Below, piece by piece: positions 43,026 through 52,485 of a stretch of DNA of 64,000 nt (positions are counted from its first letter, which is position 1; each line of letters starts with the position of its first letter). Below the pieces are notes generated by a model. It was not told the DNA's origin. It ran no database searches and saw only the letters and a program-made list of their open reading frames with translations. This DNA comes from Terrisporobacter mayombei. Lineage in GTDB: Bacteria; Bacillota; Clostridia; Peptostreptococcales; Peptostreptococcaceae. The DNA lies in the NCBI RefSeq assembly GCF_020748465.1, contig NZ_JAHZMP010000005.1, positions 1-64,000 on the forward strand, in the 5' to 3' direction. Position numbers and translations under genes: made by a program.

Positions 43026-46000
43026 TTAGTCAGCTAATCTCTTATAGCTATCTAATCTATCTTTAGCAGATTCTTCAGCCATTGTGAATAATTGTTCTGC
43101 TTCATCTGGGAATTGTTTAGCTATAGCAGAGTATCTTACTTGTTTCATTAAGAAATCTCTGAAGCTTTCTGTTGGCTCTTTAGAGTCAAGTGAGAATGGA
43201 TTCTTACCTTCAGCTCTAAGAGTTGGGTTATGTCTGTATAAATGCCAGTATCCAGCTTTAACAGCTTGTTCTTCGTTAGCTACAGTTCTTCCCATACCTT
43301 CTTTTAATCCATGAGATATACATGGAGCGTAGCATATGATTAGAGATGGTCCATCATAAGCTTCAGCTTCTACAACTGCTTTTACAAATTGGTTGTAATC
43401 AGCGCCTATAGAAGCTTGAGCAACGTATACATTACCATAACTCATAGCCATCATACCAAGGTCTTTCTTTCTAGATCTCTTACCAGCAGCAGCGAATTTA
43501 GCCATAGCAGCAACTGGAGTAGCTTTAGAAGATTGACCACCAGTATTAGAGTAAATTTCTGTATCAAATACAAGAACATTTACATTTTCTCCTGATGCAA
43601 GAACATGGTCAAGTCCACCATATCCTATATCATAAGCCCAACCATCTCCACCAAGTATCCATTGAGATCTCTTAGCTAAGTAATCTTGTCTTGATTTAAC
43701 AGATTCGATTAATGCTTTAGTTTCTTCATCTTTTGGTTCAGCTTTATTTATTAATTCAACAACAGCTTTACTTGCTTTAACAGAAGCATCACTGTTATCT
43801 TTAGCATCTAACCAGTTATTGAATACTGTTGCACCTTCTTCACAACAAGGATTTGCAGCAAGTTTTTGTATATCTTCAACTAGTCTACCTCTTATTTGTT
43901 CAACAGCTAAATGTTGTCCTAATCCATACTCAGCATTATCTTCGAATAATGAGTTTGCCCAAGATGGACCTTTACCTTCGTGGTTGCAAGTATATGGAGT
44001 TGATGGAGCAGATCCTCCCCATATAGAAGAACATCCAGTAGCATTAGCTATCATCATTCTATCTCCAAATAATTGAGTTACAAGTTTGATGTATGCAGTT
44101 TCTCCACATCCTGCACAAGCTCCTGAGAATTCCATTAATGGTTGTCTAAATTGAGAACCTTTAACAGAGTTTACGTTCATTACATCACCTTTTGGAGCAA
44201 CTTTGTCAGTATCTACTGAATAAGCCCAGTTTTCAACTTCTACGTCTTGAGTATCGAAAGGTTCCATAACTAAAGCTTTTTCTTTAGCTGGACATACGTC
44301 AGCACAGTTTCCACATCCTGTACAGTCCATTGGAGATACTTGTATTCTATATTGTAATCCTTCAAGTCCTTTACCTATAGCTTTTTTAGTTTTGAATGCC
44401 TCTGGAGCATTAGCTAATTCTTCTTCTGTTACAAGAACTGGTCTTATACAAGCATGAGGACATATGAATGAACATCTATTACATTGTATACAGTTTTCTG
44501 TAATCCATTCTGGAACATTTACAGCTATACCACGTTTTTCATAAGCAGCAGTACCACATGGGAATGTACCATCTTCGTATCCTAAGAATGTACTTACTGG
44601 TAAATCATTACCTTTTTGTCCACTCATTGGTCTTAATATATCTTTTATGAATGCTGGTTCTTCACAAGTTGTTGCTGCTTCATCAGTAGCATTTGCCCAA
44701 GAAGCTGGAACATTAACTTTAACTAGTGAATTTATACCTGCATCAACAGCTTGATAGTTCATGTTAACTACTTTTTCACCTTTTTTACCATAAGCCTTTA
44801 CTATAGAATCCTTTAGATATTTAACAGCATCATCAACTGGTATTATATCAGCTAATTTAAAGAATGCAGATTGACATATCATGTTTATTCTATTTCCAAG
44901 ACCTATTTCTTGACCTATTTTAACAGCATTTATTGTATAGAATTCTATTTCATTTTCTGCTATATATTTTTTCATTTCTGCAGGAAGGTGCGCTTCTAAT
45001 CCTTCTTGGTCCCATATAGTGTTAAGTACGAATGTACCACCTTTTTTTAGTCCTTGTAGTAAATCATATTTGTAAACATATGATTGGTTATGACAAGCTA
45101 TATAATCAGATTCATCTAAAAGATATGTAGATCTGATTGGAGTATCACCAAATCTTAAGTGAGACATTGTTATACCACCAGATTTTTTAGAATCATAGTC
45201 GAAGTATGCTTGAGCATATTTATCAGTGTGGTCACCGATTATTTTTATTGCTTGTTTGTTAGCACCAACAGTACCGTCTGATCCTAGTCCCCAGAATTTA
45301 CATCTAACTGTTCCTTGAGATTTTATTTTAATTGGTTCAGCTTTAGGTAAAGATGTATTTGTTACATCATCTACTATACCTATAGTAAATCCAGTTCTAG
45401 GTTCTTCTATGTTTAAGTTTTCAAATACTGCATGTAAATCAGTTGGAGTTGTATCTTTTGATCCAAGTCCGTATCTTCCACCTACTACTAATGGAGATAT
45501 ATCAGATTTAGCAAGTACATTTACTACGTCTAAGTATAATGGCTCACCTGGAGCACCTGGCTCTTTAGTTCTATCAAGTACACATACTCTTTCAACAGTA
45601 CTTGGCATTGCTGCTAAGAAATGTTCAGCTGAGAATGGTCTGAATAAGTGAACTTTTATCATACCAAGTTTTTCACCTTTAGCATTTAAGTAATCTATAG
45701 TTTCTTCTAAAGCTTCTGTAACAGAACCCATAGCAACAACTACATGTTTAGCATCTTCTGCTCCATAGTAATCAAATAAGCTATGTTTTCTTCCTGTTAT
45801 TTCGCTCATTCTTGCCATATTTTTTTCAACTATTCCTACTATATCATTATAGTATTTATTAGAAACTTCTCTTGTTTGGAAGTATATATCAGGGTTTTGA
45901 GCTGTACCCCTAGTTACAGGATGATTTGGAGATAAAGCTTTATCTCTAAATGCTTGAACAGCATCTTTGTCTAATAATTGCTCGTAATCTTCATTTTCCA

Positions 46001-46556
46001 TTAATTCAACTTTTTGAATTTCATGTGAAGTTCTGAATCCATCAAAGAAATGTATAAATGGTAATGAACCTTCTACTGCAGACATATGTGCAACTGGCGC
46101 TATATCAGCAACTTCTTGAACTGAACCAGAAGCAAGCATAACAACACCTGTTTGTCTTGCAGCCATAACGTCCTGATGATCTCCAAATATTGATAATGCT
46201 TGAGCAGCTAGTGCACGAGCAGTAACATGGAATACACCTGGTAATAATTCACCAGCACATTTATACATATTTGGTATCATTAATAATAAACCTTGAGAAG
46301 CAGTAAATGTTGAAGTTAAAGCTCCAGCTTGTAATGAACCGTGGAATGCTCCAGCAGCTCCTGCTTCAGATTGCATTTCAACAACTCTTACTTTTTGTCC
46401 AAAGACATTTTTTCTCCCTTGAGATGACCATTCATCAACTAATTCAGCCATAGTTGAAGATGGTGTTATTGGATATATAGCAGCAACTTCTGTAAATGCG
46501 TAAGCAACATGAGCAGCAGCTGTATTTCCATCAACTGTTTTCATAAATTTAGCCAT
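43026..46556 (-). CDS. nifJ: Pyruvate:ferredoxin (flavodoxin) oxidoreductase
   Basis: A 1176-residue single-chain enzyme that oxidises pyruvate to acetyl-CoA and CO2 while reducing ferredoxin. Residues near the start (VAAIYPITPSSTMAELVDEW) bind pyruvate. Two 4Fe-4S sites are visible in the middle (CIQCNRCSFICP and CTGCGNCADVCP). The C-terminal TPP domain has CAGCGETAY, GDGWAYDIGYGGLDHV and SNTGGQSSKATP. The family and length are typical of clostridia. It has a strong ribosome site. In this organism it can oxidise the pyruvate formed from alanine. Confidence 0.98.
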   Translation of the reverse strand: MAKFMKTVDGNTAAAHVAYAFTEVAAIYPITPSSTMAELVDEWSSQGRKNVFGQKVRVVEMQSEAGAAGAFHGSLQAGALTSTFTASQGLLLMIPNMYKCAGELLPGVFHVTARALAAQALSIFGDHQDVMAARQTGVVMLASGSVQEVADIAPVAHMSAVEGSLPFIHFFDGFRTSHEIQKVELMENEDYEQLLDKDAVQAFRDKALSPNHPVTRGTAQNPDIYFQTREVSNKYYNDIVGIVEKNMARMSEITGRKHSLFDYYGAEDAKHVVVAMGSVTEALEETIDYLNAKGEKLGMIKVHLFRPFSAEHFLAAMPSTVERVCVLDRTKEPGAPGEPLYLDVVNVLAKSDISPLVVGGRYGLGSKDTTPTDLHAVFENLNIEEPRTGFTIGIVDDVTNTSLPKAEPIKIKSQGTVRCKFWGLGSDGTVGANKQAIKIIGDHTDKYAQAYFDYDSKKSGGITMSHLRFGDTPIRSTYLLDESDYIACHNQSYVYKYDLLQGLKKGGTFVLNTIWDQEGLEAHLPAEMKKYIAENEIEFYTINAVKIGQEIGLGNRINMICQSAFFKLADIIPVDDAVKYLKDSIVKAYGKKGEKVVNMNYQAVDAGINSLVKVNVPASWANATDEAATTCEEPAFIKDILRPMSGQKGNDLPVSTFLGYEDGTFPCGTAAYEKRGIAVNVPEWITENCIQCNRCSFICPHACIRPVLVTEEELANAPEAFKTKKAIGKGLEGLQYRIQVSPMDCTGCGNCADVCPAKEKALVMEPFDTQDVEVENWAYSVDTDKVAPKGDVMNVNSVKGSQFRQPLMEFSGACAGCGETAYIKLVTQLFGDRMMIANATGCSSIWGGSAPSTPYTCNHEGKGPSWANSLFEDNAEYGLGQHLAVEQIRGRLVEDIQKLAANPCCEEGATVFNNWLDAKDNSDASVKASKAVVELINKAEPKDEETKALIESVKSRQDYLAKRSQWILGGDGWAYDIGYGGLDHVLASGENVNVLVFDTEIYSNTGGQSSKATPVAAMAKFAAAGKRSRKKDLGMMAMSYGNVYVAQASIGADYNQFVKAVVEAEAYDGPSLIICYAPCISHGLKEGMGRTVANEEQAVKAGYWHLYRHNPTLRAEGKNPFSLDSKEPTESFRDFLMKQVRYSAIAKQFPDEAEQLFTMAEESAKDRLDSYKRLAD

Positions 46557-46931
46557 TTTATGTTTCCTCCTTAATTTTACCCTAAATACTATACAATTTA
46601 TATTTGTATGTTTATAAAACTATTAATTGCGTCATTGCTATAAGTGCTAGTCTGTTTTATAAAACATTGTTTACATTTATTAACAATATTCTGCATAATA
46701 ATTTAAAGTCCTTCATAATTCTGACAATTTTTAAAATTCAAACAAAAAAATAATTTTTAATACAAAATTATTTTTTTAAAGTCACATTTAATACATTACC
46801 CATAAAATAACAAATCAAATCACATTAACTTCTATTGGTTAAAATTTCCTAATAACATGCTTTTAGCTTTATTTAATTATTGTCATATCTCTTTAATGTT
46901 TTGTTAATTAGATAAATTCTAACTAGTAGTT
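46557..46931. other. Promoter region of nifJ, gene-free
   Basis: No gene is seen. On the minus strand TTGTTA (46681-46686), 17 bases and TTTATA form a possible sigma-A promoter about 100 bases before nifJ. A Rex-like site TTGTTTACATTTATTAACAA (plus strand, 46667-46686) overlaps the -35, but its central spacer is two bases longer than usual. An AT-rich hairpin at 46744-46777 may terminate transcription of deoC or be chance. Confidence 0.4.
46667..46686. promoter_or_regulatory. Possible Rex (redox) operator upstream of nifJ
   Basis: TTGTTTA-6 bases-TTAACAA resembles the clostridial Rex operator TTGTTAA-4 bases-TTAACAA with one mismatch and a spacer longer by two. It overlaps the -35 of the likely nifJ promoter. 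Confidence 0.3.
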
Positions 46932-47606
46932 TTAATATCCTATGGTATCTGTTTTTTCTCCAGTAGCTATAGATATAGAAGCACTAGCTCCTATTCTAGA
47001 TGCACCAGCATCTATAACTTTTATAGCATCTTCTGTAGTTCTAACACCGCCAGATGCTTTAACACCAATATTTGGTCCAACTACATCTCTCATTAATTTT
47101 ATATCTTCAGGAGTTGATCCGCCAGTTCCAAATCCAGTTGATGTTTTTACATAATCTGCTCCAGCTTTAACTGATAATTCACATGCTATTTTCTTTTCAT
47201 CATCAGTTAAATAGCAAGTTTCTATTATTACTTTTACTAATGCTTCTTTATTAGCTGAATCTACTACTGCTTTGATATCTTTATAAACAAGATCATAGTT
47301 TTTATCTTTTAATGCACCTATATTTATAACCATATCTACTTCATGAGCACCTTTTGCTATAGCATCTTTCGTTTCGAAAGCTTTTACTTCACTAGTATTT
47401 GCACCTAAAGGGAAGCCTATTACTGTGCAAACTTTTACTTTACTTCCTTCTAGTTCTTTCTTAGCAAGTTCTATATGTGTTGGGTTTATGCAAACTGAAA
47501 AGAATCCATGTTCTTTAGCTTCTTTACAAACCTTTATGACATCTTCCTTACTTGAAAAAGCTTTTAGTACTGTGTGATCAATCATATTGGCAATATTTTG
47601 TTTCAT
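46932..47606 (-). CDS. deoC: Deoxyribose-phosphate aldolase DeoC
   Basis: A 224-residue class I aldolase that splits 2-deoxyribose-5-phosphate into glyceraldehyde-3-phosphate and acetaldehyde. The Schiff-base lysine is in [13 protein letters not shown], preceded by MVINIGALK and [15 protein letters not shown]. It ends with [12 protein letters not shown]...[10 protein letters not shown]. It is usually encoded with nucleoside-catabolism genes; here it stands alone. Upstream lies an inverted repeat that may be an operator. Confidence 0.97.
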   Translation of the reverse strand: MKQNIANMIDHTVLKAFSSKEDVIKVCKEAKEHGFFSVCINPTHIELAKKELEGSKVKVCTVIGFPLGANTSEVKAFETKDAIAKGAHEVDMVINIGALKDKNYDLVYKDIKAVVDSANKEALVKVIIETCYLTDDEKKIACELSVKAGADYVKTSTGFGTGGSTPEDIKLMRDVVGPNIGVKASGGVRTTEDAIKVIDAGASRIGASASISIATGEKTDTIGY

Positions 47607-47644
47607 TATTATAACTCCTTTATATTATGTAATATTTCCTATAT

Positions 47645-47678
47645 ACATCGTAAATATGTATTCTTCTATTTATGATGT
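47645..47678. repeat. Inverted repeat in the deoC leader, possible operator
   Basis: ACATCGTAAAT and ATTTATGATGT are inverted copies matching at 10 of 11 bases with 12 bases between them, about 40-70 bases before the deoC start. Confidence 0.35.
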
Positions 47679-47868
47679 AATCTGCTGTTAATAAATATAC
47701 TTTCATTAATATGTTAGCACATATAATTCTTTTTTTAAAGAAGAGTTTCCTTTATTTTCATAATTATATTTACATATAATTATTTTTTTTCTTTAAAAAA
47801 GAAAGTATGTTTTTCACAATGAATGAAAATAAAGTATTTTTGAGTAAAATGAAATTATTTGTTTAATT

Positions 47869-47901
47869 ATTTACCCTGTAAAAATATTTTACAGGGTAAA
47901 T
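47869..47901. repeat. Perfect 14-bp inverted repeat without terminator features
   Basis: ATTTACCCTGTAAA, five bases, and TTTACAGGGTAAAT. Neither strand has a following T-run, so it is unlikely to be an intrinsic terminator. It stands in the middle of the 451-base gap between deoC and pduL. Confidence 0.6.
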
Positions 47902-48005
47902 ATAAGAACACTCAATTTAATTTTAACAACTATTCATTTCACTTAGTTTGAACATTTTTATATGTAAATATTTTATAAAAATAAAATTTTATTTTTATTT
48001 CATAA

Positions 48006-48037
48006 AAAAAAGATATGTATAAAAATACATACCTTTT
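48006..48037 (-). terminator. Intrinsic terminator after pduL
   Basis: On the minus strand GGTATGTAT and ATACATATC form a 9-bp stem with a TTTT loop, followed by seven or more T. It lies about 20 bases after the pduL stop codon. Confidence 0.75.
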
Positions 48038-48057
48038 TCATTTTTAATATTCGATAA

Positions 48058-48621
48058 TTATTTAACTAATTCTACTAATTCTCCGTTTTTAACTCCTGCA
48101 GCATTTCCTTCTTCTAAATCAACGTGCATTTCTAATGCGAAAGCAGCATTAGCTCTAACTAATACATTGTTGAATAAAAGTGCTCTTTCTCCTTCAGTTT
48201 GAACTGAAACTATATCTTTATCTTTAACTCCGAATTTTTCAGCATCTTCTAAGCTCATATGTATGTGTCTAGAAGCTACGATAACTCCTCTTCCTAATTC
48301 AACTTCACCTTTTGGTCCTACTAATTTACATCCTGGAGTTCCTTCAACATCTCCTGATTGTCTAACTGGAACAGCTAAACCTAATCCTCTAGCATCTGCT
48401 AAAGATACTTCTACTTGAGATTCTGGTCTTGTTGGTCCTAAAACTCTCATTTTAGTTGATCCTTTAGGTCCAACTACTTCTACCATTTCTTCACAAGCGT
48501 ATTGTCCTGGTTGAGATAAATCTTTTTTATGAGTTAATTCGTATCCTGCTCCGAATAAAGCTTCAACATCAGCTTGGCTTAAATGTATATGTTTATTTGA
48601 TAATGCTATTTGTAATTTCAT
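48058..48621 (-). CDS. pduL: PduL-type phosphate acyltransferase
   Basis: A 187-residue phosphotransacylase that interconverts acyl-CoA and acyl phosphate (propanoyl or acetyl). Zinc ligands are visible in SNKHIHLSQ near the N-terminus and ASRHIHMSLEDA in the second half, and the conserved RVLGPTRPESQVEVS lies between. It has its own promoter and terminator, and no microcompartment gene or encapsulation peptide is seen nearby, so it probably acts in the cytosol, for instance on acetyl-CoA made by PFOR or by ornithine breakdown. Confidence 0.95.
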   Translation of the reverse strand: MKLQIALSNKHIHLSQADVEALFGAGYELTHKKDLSQPGQYACEEMVEVVGPKGSTKMRVLGPTRPESQVEVSLADARGLGLAVPVRQSGDVEGTPGCKLVGPKGEVELGRGVIVASRHIHMSLEDAEKFGVKDKDIVSVQTEGERALLFNNVLVRANAAFALEMHVDLEEGNAAGVKNGELVELVK

Positions 48622-48683
48622 GAAATATAACCTCCCAAAAATTTTCTTGTATATAATTATTTCTAATTACTATCTGCAATTCA

Positions 48684-48712
48684 ATTATACATAAATTTCT
48701 ATGTAAAATCAA
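48684..48712 (-). promoter_or_regulatory. Promoter of pduL
   Basis: On the minus strand TTGATT (48707-48712), exactly 17 bases and TATAAT (48684-48689), about 60 bases before the pduL ATG. Confidence 0.75.
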
Positions 48713-48722
48713 ACCATAATGA

Positions 48723-49988
48723 TTATTTTGATAATTTCTTCAGCAAATTAAAGTAACCTGGAAAAGAAATATCAATGCATTTGTCACTATCTAGAATGAC
48801 TTTATTGTTGCTAATTAAATTTGCAATGGAAAATGACATGGCTATTCTATGGTCATTAAAGGTTTGTATTTTACCACCTTGTAAATGAGTTTTTCCTTTT
48901 ATTATCATTCCATCTTCTAGCTCAATAGCTTTAGCTCCTATTAAGTTTAGATTATTCACAACAGATTTTATTCTATTACTTTCTTTTATCTTCAATTCTG
49001 ATGCATCTTTTATAATAGTATCTCCTTCTGCTCTAGTTGCTAAAACTGCAATTATTGGAATTTCATCTATTAATTTTGGAATCAACTCTTTATCTATGGT
49101 AGTACCTATTAAATGAGGACTATATTTTACTAAAATATTTCCAACTTTTTCACCACAAATTTCCTCTTCATCTATTATTTCAATGTTTCCATTCATTTTT
49201 TTTATCACTTCTATAATTCCCACTCTTGTATCGTTTAAACCTACATTTTTTATTAATACTTCTGAGTTTTCACTTATTAAAGCTCCTACCATTATAAATG
49301 CGGCCGAAGATATGTCTCCTGGTACATAAATATCTTTATTAAATAATTCCTCCACAGGATTTATTTTTATTTCTAAGTTATTTACTTCAATATCTGCTCC
49401 AAAAGATTTAAGCATTATTTCTGTATGATTTCTACTTCTCATTTTTTCATGAATAAAACTTGTATTATCTCCGTATAAACTTGCTAAGATTAATGATGAT
49501 TTTACTTGTGCCGATGATACGGGCATATGATAATCTATATGAGTTAAATTTCCACCTTCCACAGTTATAGGTATTAAGTTTGCATCATCTCTTCCACTTA
49601 TAATAGCTCCCATTTTTTTTAGTGGATCTGTAACTCTTTTCATAGGTCTTTTTCCTATAGACTCATCTCCTATAATTGTAGTTTTAAAGTCTTGTCCTGC
49701 AAGAATTCCCATCATAAGTCTTATTGCTGTACCTGAATTTCCCACATCTAAAAACAATTTATCTTCAAATGATTTTAATCCTTTTAGACCATTTCCACTT
49801 ACATATACTTCATTATTATTTATTTCAATATCCACACCCATTTTTCTAAAGCAATTTACTGTAGACAAGCAATCTTGCCCCATAAGAAAGTTGCTTATTT
49901 TATTTTTCCCTTTCGAAATGGAAGAAAACATAATTGCTCTATGTGATATGGATTTGTCTCCAATTAACTCAAAACTTCCCTTAAGCAT
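48723..49988 (-). CDS. aroA: 3-phosphoshikimate 1-carboxyvinyltransferase (EPSP synthase)
   Basis: A 421-residue enzyme joining shikimate-3-phosphate and phosphoenolpyruvate. The N-terminus has GDKSISHRAIMFSS, then DVGNSGTAIRLMMGILAGQ and GDESIGKRPMKRVTDPL, with the C-terminal KESNRIKSV and FNDHRIAMSFSIA. All are diagnostic. It overlaps aroB by eight bases and ends the operon in this window. Confidence 0.97.
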   Translation of the reverse strand: MLKGSFELIGDKSISHRAIMFSSISKGKNKISNFLMGQDCLSTVNCFRKMGVDIEINNNEVYVSGNGLKGLKSFEDKLFLDVGNSGTAIRLMMGILAGQDFKTTIIGDESIGKRPMKRVTDPLKKMGAIISGRDDANLIPITVEGGNLTHIDYHMPVSSAQVKSSLILASLYGDNTSFIHEKMRSRNHTEIMLKSFGADIEVNNLEIKINPVEELFNKDIYVPGDISSAAFIMVGALISENSEVLIKNVGLNDTRVGIIEVIKKMNGNIEIIDEEEICGEKVGNILVKYSPHLIGTTIDKELIPKLIDEIPIIAVLATRAEGDTIIKDASELKIKESNRIKSVVNNLNLIGAKAIELEDGMIIKGKTHLQGGKIQTFNDHRIAMSFSIANLISNNKVILDSDKCIDISFPGYFNLLKKLSK

Positions 49989-51087
49989 TATTGCACTCCT
50001 TTATTACTTTTAGAATAAGTTCTTCTTCTATATTGTCAAATACTTCAACCCTTCCTCCACCTACTGGAAGAACAAGGTTTATTTTAAAGAAACTATTTTT
50101 TTTATCATTTTTCATTATATTAAATACTTCATTAATATTTTCATATTCAAAAGTAGTAGGTAAATTAAATTTTTCACATACATTTATAAATTGATTGTAG
50201 TATTCTTTATTTATTAGATCTTTTTCAATAGACAATTTAAATGCCATATTCATTCCAATAGAAACAGCTTTACCATGACTTATATGACATAATTTTTCTA
50301 TTCCATGTCCAAAAGTATGCCCAAGATTTAGTATTTTTCTAAGACTTCCTTCTTTTTCATCCTTATCTACCACATTTCCTTTAACTTGTGCACAAATTTT
50401 TACCATTTTTAACAATGTTGAAGTTTTTCTATCTAAAATATCTTCGCTATTTTCTAATAAAAAATTTAAAAAGTCCATCTTTTCTTCACAAATATTATCT
50501 TCTATAAAAGCATATTTTATTACTTCGCCCATGCCACTTAAATATTCTTCTTCTGGTAAAGTTTTTAATGCTTCCACATTTATATATGTAATCTTAGGTT
50601 GGTGAAAAGCGCCTATTATGTTTTTACTATTACTTAGATTTATTCCCGTTTTTCCTCCTATGGAAGAATCTACTTGAGAAAGTAATGTAGTTGGTATTTG
50701 TACCACATCTATCCCCCTCATGTATGTTGCTGCTACAAAACCGCCTAAATCTCCAACTACTCCTCCTCCTAAAGCTATTACTAAAGATTTTCTACTAAGA
50801 TTTACTTTTATACAATAGTTCATTATTCTTTCGTAATCTTCTATGGATTTTGAATCTTCACCAGGGTTTACTATGTATTCATAAACATACTTTCCCTTTA
50901 AGTGCTTCATCATTTCATGCAGTTGAGTATTGTATGTATTGTAATCACACATTACAAAATAAGCATCATAAATTTTATTTAATTTTTCTATAGACTCCAC
51001 ATTACAGGCTTCACATAGACTTTTTTGAAAATTTCTATATCCCTCATCAACATATATTTTACAGGTATTATTGATTATTTTTTCCAT
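49981..51087 (-). CDS. aroB: 3-dehydroquinate synthase
   Basis: A 368-residue NAD- and metal-dependent enzyme. Key motifs are VIALGGGVVGDLGGFVAATYMRGIDVVQIPTTLLSQVDSSIGGKTGIN (NAD and substrate binding; key residues GGGVVGD and DSSIGGKT) and LNLGHTFGHGIE for the metal. It makes dehydroquinate from DAHP. It overlaps aroC by 13 bases. Confidence 0.97.
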   Translation of the reverse strand: MEKIINNTCKIYVDEGYRNFQKSLCEACNVESIEKLNKIYDAYFVMCDYNTYNTQLHEMMKHLKGKYVYEYIVNPGEDSKSIEDYERIMNYCIKVNLSRKSLVIALGGGVVGDLGGFVAATYMRGIDVVQIPTTLLSQVDSSIGGKTGINLSNSKNIIGAFHQPKITYINVEALKTLPEEEYLSGMGEVIKYAFIEDNICEEKMDFLNFLLENSEDILDRKTSTLLKMVKICAQVKGNVVDKDEKEGSLRKILNLGHTFGHGIEKLCHISHGKAVSIGMNMAFKLSIEKDLINKEYYNQFINVCEKFNLPTTFEYENINEVFNIMKNDKKNSFFKINLVLPVGGGRVEVFDNIEEELILKVIKECNNA

Positions 51088-52244
51088 CCTCTATCACCTA
51101 ACCTTTTTATATAAGAATTATAATTACTTTTTAAATCTTCTAAGGAGTCTCCCCCTATTTTATCTAAGAAAAATTTACAAATTACAAAAGCCACAACATT
51201 TTCACATACTATGGAACAAGCAGGCACTGCACACGAATCTGAACGCTCAACACTGGCTTTATATTTTTCCAATGTATTTATATTTATAGTGTCTAGAGGT
51301 TTGTATAAAGTTGGTATAGGCTTCATTGCACATCTTATGATTATTTCATCTCCCGTTGTCATTCCGCCTTCTATTCCACCCAAATTATTGCTCTTTCTTA
51401 TTATACCGTCTTCTTCATTGTATAATATTTCATCCATAACTTTTGACCCCATAAGTGAAGATGATTCAAACCCCAATCCTATTTCCACACCTTTTATTGC
51501 TTGTGTTCCCATCAAATGCATAGCTAAATGTGCATCTATTTTTTTATCAAAATGAGTATAAGACCCAAGACCTGGTATTAAGTTTTTTACTCTAACTTCT
51601 ATTATTCCACCTAGAGTATCTCCTTCTTTTTTACACTCATCTATTTTCCTTTTTATTTTTTCTTCTAAATCTTCATTTACACACCTTATTTCACTATTAT
51701 CCACACTATCTTTAATATAGTTAAAGTCATAAATTTTGTCATCTTTTATTTGTCCAATTTGTACCACATGAGATACAAACTCTATGTTAAAATTTTTAAG
51801 AACTTGTTTACAAATAGCTCCTACACCTACCCTTGATGCAGTTTCTCTTGCTGAAGATCTTTCTAATACATTTCTAGCATCATCAAAATCATATTTTAAA
51901 CAACCTACTAAATCAGCATGTCCTGGCCTTACATTTTCCACTATTTTTCCTTGTTCATCTACTTCCTCCATAGGAGACATATATTTTGTCCAGTTTTCAA
52001 AATCCTTATTTTTTATTTCAAAAGAAATTGGAGCTCCAATAGTTTTCTTTCCTCTAACTCCTCCTATTATATTAATTCTATCCTTTTCTATTTTCATTCT
52101 ACCACCACGGCCATATCCACCTTGGCGTTTTCTTAGTTCTTCATTTATTTCTTCTATATTAAGTTCTATATTTGATGGTATCCCATCAATAATAGTTATT
52201 AAGCTTTGTCCGTGAGATTCTCCACTTGTTAAATATCTAAGCAT
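51075..52244 (-). CDS. aroC: Chorismate synthase
   Basis: A 389-residue FMN-dependent enzyme. It opens LTSGESHGQSLITIIDGIPS, includes RRQGGYGRGGRMKIEKD, RPGHADLVGCLKY, RSSARETASRVG and the C-terminal SCAVPACSIVCENVVAF. It is the first gene of aroC-aroB-aroA. The DAHP synthase and shikimate genes must lie elsewhere. Confidence 0.98.
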   Translation of the reverse strand: MLRYLTSGESHGQSLITIIDGIPSNIELNIEEINEELRKRQGGYGRGGRMKIEKDRINIIGGVRGKKTIGAPISFEIKNKDFENWTKYMSPMEEVDEQGKIVENVRPGHADLVGCLKYDFDDARNVLERSSARETASRVGVGAICKQVLKNFNIEFVSHVVQIGQIKDDKIYDFNYIKDSVDNSEIRCVNEDLEEKIKRKIDECKKEGDTLGGIIEVRVKNLIPGLGSYTHFDKKIDAHLAMHLMGTQAIKGVEIGLGFESSSLMGSKVMDEILYNEEDGIIRKSNNLGGIEGGMTTGDEIIIRCAMKPIPTLYKPLDTININTLEKYKASVERSDSCAVPACSIVCENVVAFVICKFFLDKIGGDSLEDLKSNYNSYIKRLGDRGWKK

Positions 52245-52269
52245 ATTGTTCTCCTTATCTTTTTTACTT

Positions 52270-52297
52270 ATTTTATTAGTTTATCAAAATAAATCAA
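52270..52297 (-). promoter_or_regulatory. Possible promoter of the aroCBA operon
   Basis: On the minus strand TTGATT (52292-52297), 16 bases and TAAAAT (52270-52275), about 25 bases upstream of the aroC start. Confidence 0.45.
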
Positions 52298-52320
52298 AAA
52301 AAGACATATTAGTTTTACAT

Positions 52321-52360
52321 AAAAAAGACTAGCTATTAGACATAATCTTATAGCTAGTCT
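52321..52360 (-). terminator. Intrinsic terminator after nhaC
   Basis: AGACTAGCTAT (52326-52336) and ATAGCTAGTCT (52350-52360) form a perfect 11-bp stem with a 13-base loop, followed on the minus strand by six T. It ends the ornithine/transport operon side and separates it from aroC. Confidence 0.8.
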
Positions 52361-52485
52361 CTTATATTCTTACTTTTAATGCAAATAAAATAGTTATCAC
52401 AACAAGATTAAGTGAAATCCCACTGTAATAACTATTATATAATAACGTTATTAATAAAAATTTACGTTTATTTTTTAGCAAATAA

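Larger units (their letters stand above)
47607..48057. other. Gene-free AT-rich region with two inverted repeats
   Basis: A stretch of 451 bases between deoC and pduL. It holds an imperfect inverted repeat in the deoC leader (47645-47655 and 47668-47678), a perfect 14-bp inverted repeat (47869-47882 and 47888-47901) with no T-run after it, several AT-only hairpins around 47737-47805, and the pduL terminator at 48006-48037. No small gene with a credible start was found. Confidence 0.6.

Noticed and set aside
47737-47805. AT-only hairpins after pduL
   Set aside because: Composed of A and T runs expected by chance at this base composition; no GC in the stems.
52388-52435. Second inverted repeat (AATAGTTAT and ATAACTATT) near the nhaC terminator
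   Set aside because: Nine AT-rich bases with a long loop; likely chance, and a better terminator lies beside it.
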